A stretch of 10,193 nt of DNA, from assembly GCA_002352185.1 (NCBI GenBank), contig DEHY01000127.1, positions 16,779 through 26,971 on the forward strand. The letters run 5' to 3'. Below, piece by piece: positions 7,939 to 10,193 of the stretch (positions within the stretch are counted from its first letter, which is position 1; the number at the start of each line of letters is the position of its first letter). Below the pieces are notes generated by a model. That model saw nothing but the letters and a program-made list of their open reading frames with translations, was not told the origin of the DNA and did no database searches. Source of the DNA: Competibacteraceae bacterium UBA2788. Lineage in GTDB: Bacteria; Pseudomonadota; Gammaproteobacteria; Competibacterales; Competibacteraceae. Made by a program: the position numbers and the translations under genes.

Positions 7939-7955
7939 GAGAAACCGTTTAATAT
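7927..7955 (+). promoter_or_regulatory. Possible sigma-70-like promoter ahead of the 33-codon gene
   Basis: TTGAAT (7927-7932) and TAATAT (7950-7955) are separated by 17 bp, each matching four of six consensus bases, in an AT-rich gap. It could drive the micro-protein gene separately from ccoS. By-eye matches of this quality occur by chance. Confidence 0.25.
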
Positions 7956-7971
7956 TTCCACTATAAACCGC

Positions 7972-7977
7972 AAGGAG
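7972..7977 (+). promoter_or_regulatory. Shine-Dalgarno AAGGAG for the 33-codon gene
   Basis: A near-consensus ribosome site, 7 nt before the ATG at 7985. It is one of the best in the window and the main evidence that the tiny frame is translated. Confidence 0.75.
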
Positions 7978-7984
7978 AATTCCC

Positions 7985-8086
7985 ATGTTTACCTTCCAGA
8001 ACTTTCCACTCGTCATCATCTTTATCCTGATTGCCGCTGCGTGGCTGAGCTTTCTTTCGGTTGTGCCGTGGGGTAGCCTGTTCTAA
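7985..8086 (+). CDS. Uncharacterised 33-residue single-helix membrane protein, possible small cbb3-oxidase subunit or assembly peptide
   Basis: A complete small gene: AAGGAG ribosome site with 7-nt spacing, ATG, 33 codons, TAA at 8084-8086, then a strong terminator 23 bp further on. The product is almost wholly hydrophobic, with a helix of about 20 residues (roughly 8-27, LVIIFILIAAAWLSFLSVV), a short polar N-terminus (MFTFQNF) and a Trp/Pro-containing end (VPWGSLF). There are no cysteines or other ligands. It lies 46 bp after ccoS as the last gene of the oxidase block. Terminal oxidases often carry single-helix peptides (CcoQ and CcoM of cbb3, CydX of bd), so an oxidase-associated role is plausible by analogy, but I recognise no named family. 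A stray translated leader is the main alternative. Confidence 0.65.
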   Translation: MFTFQNFPLVIIFILIAAAWLSFLSVVPWGSLF

Positions 8087-8109
8087 GCCCGCATCAAGAT
8101 CCGCGACCG

Positions 8110-8142
8110 CCGCCTTTCTCCGCAAGGAGGAAGGCGGTTTTT
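8110..8142 (+). terminator. Strong rho-independent terminator of the ccoI-ccoS block
   Basis: A 12-bp stem (CCGCCTTTCTCC / GGAGGAAGGCGG, one G-U wobble) is closed by the GNRA tetraloop GCAA (8122-8125) and followed by TTTTT (8138-8142). All elements of an intrinsic terminator are present. It separates the oxidase genes from birA. Confidence 0.9.
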
Positions 8143-8169
8143 ATTGCCACTGGAGTGAGCTTTGGAGTA

Positions 8170-8982
8170 ATGAACGCCGCCTTGGGTTTACTGGATCGGG
8201 ATCGCATTCTGGCCGGCCTGACCGACGCGGCTCGCGCCGGGCTGAGTCGGTTGGAAGTGTATTCGGTGCTGGATTCCACCAACAGCTATCTGCTGTCCAG
8301 GATTGACGAGGACTGGCCGAGCGGGGCGGTCTGCCTGGCCGAACAGCAGCAGGCGGGGCGGGGCCGACAAGGACGCTCCTGGCTGTCGCCGTTTGCTGCG
8401 GGCCTGGCCGGTTCGCTGCTGTGGCGGTTCCCGGTGTCAGCGGCGGCGCTCAGCGGCCTGAGTCTGGCGACCGGAATTGCCGTAGCCCGCGCCCTGCGCC
8501 AGATCGGCGTCGCCGAAGTGGGGCTGAAATGGCCCAATGATGTGGGGTGGCGTGGGCGCAAGCTGGGCGGCATCCTGCTCGAATCCGGCGGTCAAGCCGG
8601 CGCATTTTTCGTGGTGGCCGGGGTTGGTTTGAATGTCGCTCTGCCGAAGGCAGAGGCAACTGCGATTGATCAGCCCTGGGTGGATTTGGCGGAAATTTTG
8701 GGCGCGGGCCGGGTCTCGCGGAATCACTTGGCTGCTTTGCTGATCAGTGAGTTAATTGAAACTTTCTTTCGATTTCAACACAGCGGCTTCGCCAGCCTAG
8801 CCGCTGAATGGGCCAATTTTGATCAAGTCGCGGGGCGGCAGGTGCGCCTGAATTTGCCGAACGCCACCGTGATCGGGATCGCCCGAGGAGTGGATGCAAC
8901 CGGGGCCTTGCTGCTGGAAACCGCTGAGGGTCGGATCACGCCTTATATCGGTGGCGAAATCAGCTTGAGGATCGAACCGTGA
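8170..8982 (+). CDS. birA: Biotin--[acetyl-CoA-carboxylase] ligase BirA, monofunctional form lacking the DNA-binding domain
   Basis: A 270-residue biotin protein ligase: it makes biotinyl-5'-AMP from biotin and ATP and attaches biotin to the carrier lysine of acetyl-CoA carboxylase in the cytoplasm. Substrate-binding motifs are clear: VLDSTNSYLL near residue 35, the biotinyl-AMP loop GRGRQGR (63-69), KWPND (120-124), the conserved lysine in KLGGIL (Lys131), and GVGLNV. The C-terminal SH3-like domain ends GGEISLR as in Escherichia coli BirA. The product begins about where the E. coli ligase domain begins, so the N-terminal winged-helix repressor domain is absent, and the upstream DNA is a terminator. 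Hence it should not repress biotin genes. The start is uncertain: ATG 8170 has GGAG only 2 nt away, and GTG 8155 is the in-frame alternative. Its stop overlaps coaX by 4 bp. Confidence 0.94.
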   Translation: MNAALGLLDRDRILAGLTDAARAGLSRLEVYSVLDSTNSYLLSRIDEDWPSGAVCLAEQQQAGRGRQGRSWLSPFAAGLAGSLLWRFPVSAAALSGLSLATGIAVARALRQIGVAEVGLKWPNDVGWRGRKLGGILLESGGQAGAFFVVAGVGLNVALPKAEATAIDQPWVDLAEILGAGRVSRNHLAALLISELIETFFRFQHSGFASLAAEWANFDQVAGRQVRLNLPNATVIGIARGVDATGALLLETAEGRITPYIGGEISLRIEP

Positions 8983-9719
8983 TCCTGTTGGTGGATGTCG
9001 GCAACAGCCGAATCAAATGGGTGATCGACGAACGAGGTCAATTCCAGGCGCGGGGCCAGGCTCGTCATGGCGCGGAAAACTGGGCTGAAGCAGCAGCGCG
9101 GCTGTGGGGATCGCTGGAGCGTCCAGCGCGGGCGATCATCGTCAGCGTGGCGGGAGCCGAAGCGTGCGCGGGTTTAACCCACTGGATTGGGCAACGCTGG
9201 GCCATCGAAGCGGAATTCGTGGTTTCGACGGCGGCGGCATGCGGCGTCCGCAATGCCTATGCGGAACCGGAACGGCTGGGCGCGGATCGCTGGGTGGCGA
9301 TGATCGCAGCGCGGGCGATTGCCGGGCAAAATTGCTGCGTGGTGGATTGCGGCACCGCGATCACGATTGACGCCCTGGCCGCCGATGGCCGGCATTTGGG
9401 CGGCGTGATCATTCCGGGGATGCGGCTGATGCGCGAGGCGCTGTATCGGGATACGCAGCAAATTCCCTCGGAGGACGGGCAGATGCGGCTGTTCGGCCAA
9501 AGCACCCGCGACGCCGTCTGGGGCGGAGCGGCCTATGCGGTCGCCGCTGCGATTGACGGCATTACCGCACGAATGGAAGCGGTCGCCGGCGCTGGCCCCC
9601 GGCTGCTGACCGGCGGCGATGCCGAAGCGGTGTTGCCTTTCCTGCAAGCGCCGTATCAATGGGAGCCGGATTTGATCTTTCAGGGGCTGCGCGTCATCGC
9701 CGGGCCGGATGCGGCGTAG
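8979..9719 (+). CDS. coaX: Type III pantothenate kinase CoaX
   Basis: A 246-residue cytoplasmic enzyme that phosphorylates pantothenate, the first step of coenzyme A synthesis. Type III kinases belong to the ASKHA fold, and their signatures are present: the phosphate-binding DVGNSR near the N-terminus (from Asp6), GADRW (101-105, pantothenate site), VVDCGTA (121-127), GGVIIPGM, WGGAAYAV and LLTGGDA. The start is GTG at 8979, overlapping the birA stop as GTGA and preceded by GAGG at 8967-8970. ATG codons further in would delete the first phosphate motif. The birA-coaX pairing is common in gammaproteobacteria and links two cofactor functions in one transcript. Length is normal for the family. 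Confidence 0.96.
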   Translation: MILLVDVGNSRIKWVIDERGQFQARGQARHGAENWAEAAARLWGSLERPARAIIVSVAGAEACAGLTHWIGQRWAIEAEFVVSTAAACGVRNAYAEPERLGADRWVAMIAARAIAGQNCCVVDCGTAITIDALAADGRHLGGVIIPGMRLMREALYRDTQQIPSEDGQMRLFGQSTRDAVWGGAAYAVAAAIDGITARMEAVAGAGPRLLTGGDAEAVLPFLQAPYQWEPDLIFQGLRVIAGPDAA

Positions 9720-9741
9720 CCCAATCCGCGATGTTTGGGCC

Positions 9742-10193
9742 ATGAACCGGACTCTTCCACTGTTGGCTTTGTGTACCATGCTAACGGGTTGCGCCACGCC
9801 GGAAGGTCTGGCGCTTCCCACGCTTGCCACGCGCCCGGCGGTCGAGTCAGCCGCTGCGACCCCGCCGCCCACTGCCGCCACGCTGTCCTCCGATCCGGCT
9901 TTCATCGCCGAGCGCGCCCAGCAGGCTTACGCCACCGGTCGCTGGGATGTGGCGGAGGGCTATTACCTGCAACTGATCCGCTTGACGCCGAACGCCGCCG
10001 CACCGTGGTTCCAACTGGGCAATCTTTACGCTGAACAGGGTCGGCTGGATGCGGCGCAACGGGCTTACCGCGAGTCCCTGCGCCGCCGTGACGATGCCCG
10101 AACCTTGCACAATCTCGGTCTGGTGCAGGTGCGGCTGGGGGTCGGAGCCTTGCGCGAGGCGCAAAAGCGGTTGCCGCCGAATGATCCCGCCCG
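9742..10193 (+). CDS. TPR-repeat lipoprotein, N-terminal part (3' end outside window)
   Basis: The frame is open from ATG 9742 to the window end (150 codons), so the gene is truncated by the window. The N-terminus is a lipoprotein signal: short charged start (MNRT), hydrophobic run, and lipobox LTGC with the lipidated Cys at residue 17. A Pro/Ala/Thr-rich linker of about 35 residues follows. From about residue 60 come tetratricopeptide-like helical repeats (AQQAYATGRWDVAEGYYLQL, then WFQLGNLYAEQGRLDAAQRA, then LHNLGLVQVRLG), a fold used for protein-protein contacts. It is probably an envelope scaffold or assembly lipoprotein; a specific function cannot be stated. The gene starts 22 bp after coaX and may be co-transcribed, but its ribosome site is poor (GGG 2 nt before the ATG). 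Confidence 0.82.
   Translation, partial: MNRTLPLLALCTMLTGCATPEGLALPTLATRPAVESAAATPPPTAATLSSDPAFIAERAQQAYATGRWDVAEGYYLQLIRLTPNAAAPWFQLGNLYAEQGRLDAAQRAYRESLRRRDDARTLHNLGLVQVRLGVGALREAQKRLPPNDPA

Noticed and set aside
9719..9740. 6-bp inverted repeat GCCCAA / TTGGGC with a 10-nt loop between coaX and the lipoprotein gene
   Set aside because: Short stem, long loop and no T-tract. It could mask the lipoprotein ribosome site, but it is well within chance.
1..10193. CRISPR arrays, tRNA/rRNA genes, riboswitches, insertion sequences
   Set aside because: No regularly spaced repeats, cloverleaf-like segments, conserved leader structures or transposase motifs were seen on either strand.

Overview
The window reads as chromosomal DNA of a GC-rich proteobacterium that respires with a cbb3-type (high oxygen affinity) cytochrome c oxidase. 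A gammaproteobacterium is the best guess. Grounds for this are the fused-style order ccoP-ccoG-ccoH-ccoI-ccoS, the birA-coaX pair, and the style of the CcoG, CcoI and BirA sequences. The genus cannot be fixed from this sequence alone; a Competibacter/Contendobacter-like relative is only a guess.

Layout. 1-456: the C-terminal end of the dihaem cytochrome subunit CcoP, so ccoNOQP presumably lies upstream. 457-663: intergenic, with a hairpin. 664-2124 and 2124-2918: ccoG (copper/iron-sulfur assembly protein) and a long ccoH/fixH-like gene with extra membrane helices; the two overlap by one base and the second ends in a 10-bp hairpin. 3059-5264: a foreign-looking, AT-richer type II restriction-modification pair, a C5-cytosine methyltransferase followed with a 17-bp overlap by a NotI-like endonuclease. 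5282-7720 and 7741-7938: ccoI (Cu+ P-type ATPase) and ccoS resume the oxidase assembly set. 7985-8086: a 33-codon single-helix membrane micro-protein with an excellent Shine-Dalgarno, followed by a strong GNRA-loop terminator at 8110-8142. 8170-8982 and 8979-9719: birA (without its DNA-binding domain) and coaX (type III pantothenate kinase), overlapping by 4 bp. 9742 to the end: the start of a TPR lipoprotein.

How it fits together. CcoG, CcoH, CcoI and CcoS build and load copper into the cbb3 oxidase that CcoP belongs to. The restriction-modification pair sits between ccoH and ccoI, in the middle of that set. There is a terminator-like hairpin before it but no visible terminator between the endonuclease and ccoI, so ccoI-ccoS may now depend on transcription through the restriction genes. 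The most interesting items are that insertion, the unusual active-site layout of the NotI-like endonuclease, the 33-residue membrane protein, and the extended CcoH.
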